Assembly: GCA_021296015.1 (NCBI GenBank) | Contig: JAGWBG010000011.1 | Location: forward strand, 1 to 12,453 | Length of the DNA: 12,453 nt | DNA from: Dehalococcoidia bacterium | GTDB taxonomy: Bacteria > Chloroflexota > Dehalococcoidia > Lucifugimonadales > JAGWBF01 | Direction: 5' to 3' | The notes under the pieces: generated by a model | What the model saw: the letters and a program-made list of their open reading frames with translations, nothing else | Told to the model about the DNA's origin: nothing | Database searches by the model: none | Made by a program: the position numbers and the translations under genes | Shown: positions 12,329 to 12,453 of the stretch, in pieces | How positions within the stretch are numbered: position 1 is the first letter of the stretch | How the letters are laid out: every line of letters begins with the position of its first letter

Positions 12329-12453
12329 ATGAATGAGAGTGGGCTGGCCCTTGAGGGGCTTCGGGTCGTTGAGTATGGAAGCCACGTGGCAGGCCCCTAT
12401 TGCTCAAAGCTACTGGCCGATGGTGGCGCTCGTGTTGTCAAGGTGGAGCCGCC
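12329..12453 (+). CDS. CaiB/BaiF family CoA-transferase (family III), N-terminal fragment
   Basis: The first 41 codons are present before the window ends. The protein starts MNESGLALEGLRVVEYG and continues through AGPYCSKLLADGGARVVKVEPP. This is the conserved opening of family III CoA-transferases (LEGxRVxExx, then AGPxxxxLLADxGAxVxKVEPP). These enzymes move CoA between carboxylic acids, as in carnitine, formate/oxalate and bile-acid pathways. The catalytic aspartate lies beyond the window. The ATG at 12329 has only a weak AAGG about 9 nt upstream, but the conserved LEGLRV begins at residue 8, which supports this start. It is divergent from the Mo hydroxylase gene, and activation of an acid for hydroxylation is a possible link. 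Confidence 0.88.
   Translation, partial: MNESGLALEGLRVVEYGSHVAGPYCSKLLADGGARVVKVEP

Overview
The window is a GC-rich, gene-dense stretch of a bacterial chromosome. It encodes flavin-dependent luciferase-family oxidoreductases, dimeric alpha/beta-barrel proteins, a CaiB/BaiF CoA-transferase, a molybdenum hydroxylase subunit, an isocitrate-lyase-superfamily enzyme and a ThDP enzyme. That mixture is typical of uncultured Chloroflexota such as SAR202 and other Dehalococcoidia-like lineages, which carry expanded FMN-oxidoreductase families for oxidising recalcitrant organic matter. The taxonomic guess is inference from gene content; no rRNA or other marker gene is present.

Layout. (1) 1-434, minus: the N-terminal part of a luciferase-like oxidoreductase. 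It is divergent from (2) 938-3349, plus: a full-length paralogue, then a protein made of two tandem dimeric alpha/beta-barrel repeats, then a single-domain relative. Each side of the 503-nt divergent spacer has its own readable sigma70-type promoter. (3) 3454-5818, minus: a convergent apparent operon, in transcription order an isocitrate-lyase-superfamily lyase, an antibiotic-biosynthesis-monooxygenase (ABM) domain protein and a zinc-less quinone oxidoreductase. (4) 6016/6028-9431, plus: a divergent apparent operon of a NUDT6-like NUDIX hydrolase, a beta-hydroxyacid dehydrogenase and an acetolactate-synthase-like ThDP enzyme. (5) 9650-11929, minus: a xanthine-dehydrogenase-family molybdopterin subunit without its usual FAD and FeS partners. 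(6) 12329-end, plus: the start of a CaiB/BaiF CoA-transferase, divergent from (5).

The arrangement is three divergent pairs, each driven from a shared spacer, with convergent ends at about 3350-3453 and 9432-9649. The divergent spacers all hold clear -35/-10 pairs (TTGAC[A/G] or TTGTAA, 17-18 nt, TA[T/C]A[C/A]T). Both convergent junctions carry hairpins and copies of one short imperfect-palindrome repeat ending in ATTCC/GGAAT arms. A fourth, diverged copy lies in the first divergent spacer.

How the genes may work together is inference. The luciferase-like enzymes would insert oxygen into unknown substrates, with the small alpha/beta-barrel proteins as auxiliary enzymes. The lyase would split a 2-hydroxy-dicarboxylate to a small 2-oxo acid. 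The ThDP enzyme and beta-hydroxyacid dehydrogenase could carry a 2-oxo acid through a semialdehyde to a hydroxyacid. The CoA-transferase and Mo hydroxylase fit activation and hydroxylation of organic acids or heterocycles. No regulator, transporter, tRNA, rRNA, CRISPR array, insertion sequence or transposase gene was recognised.
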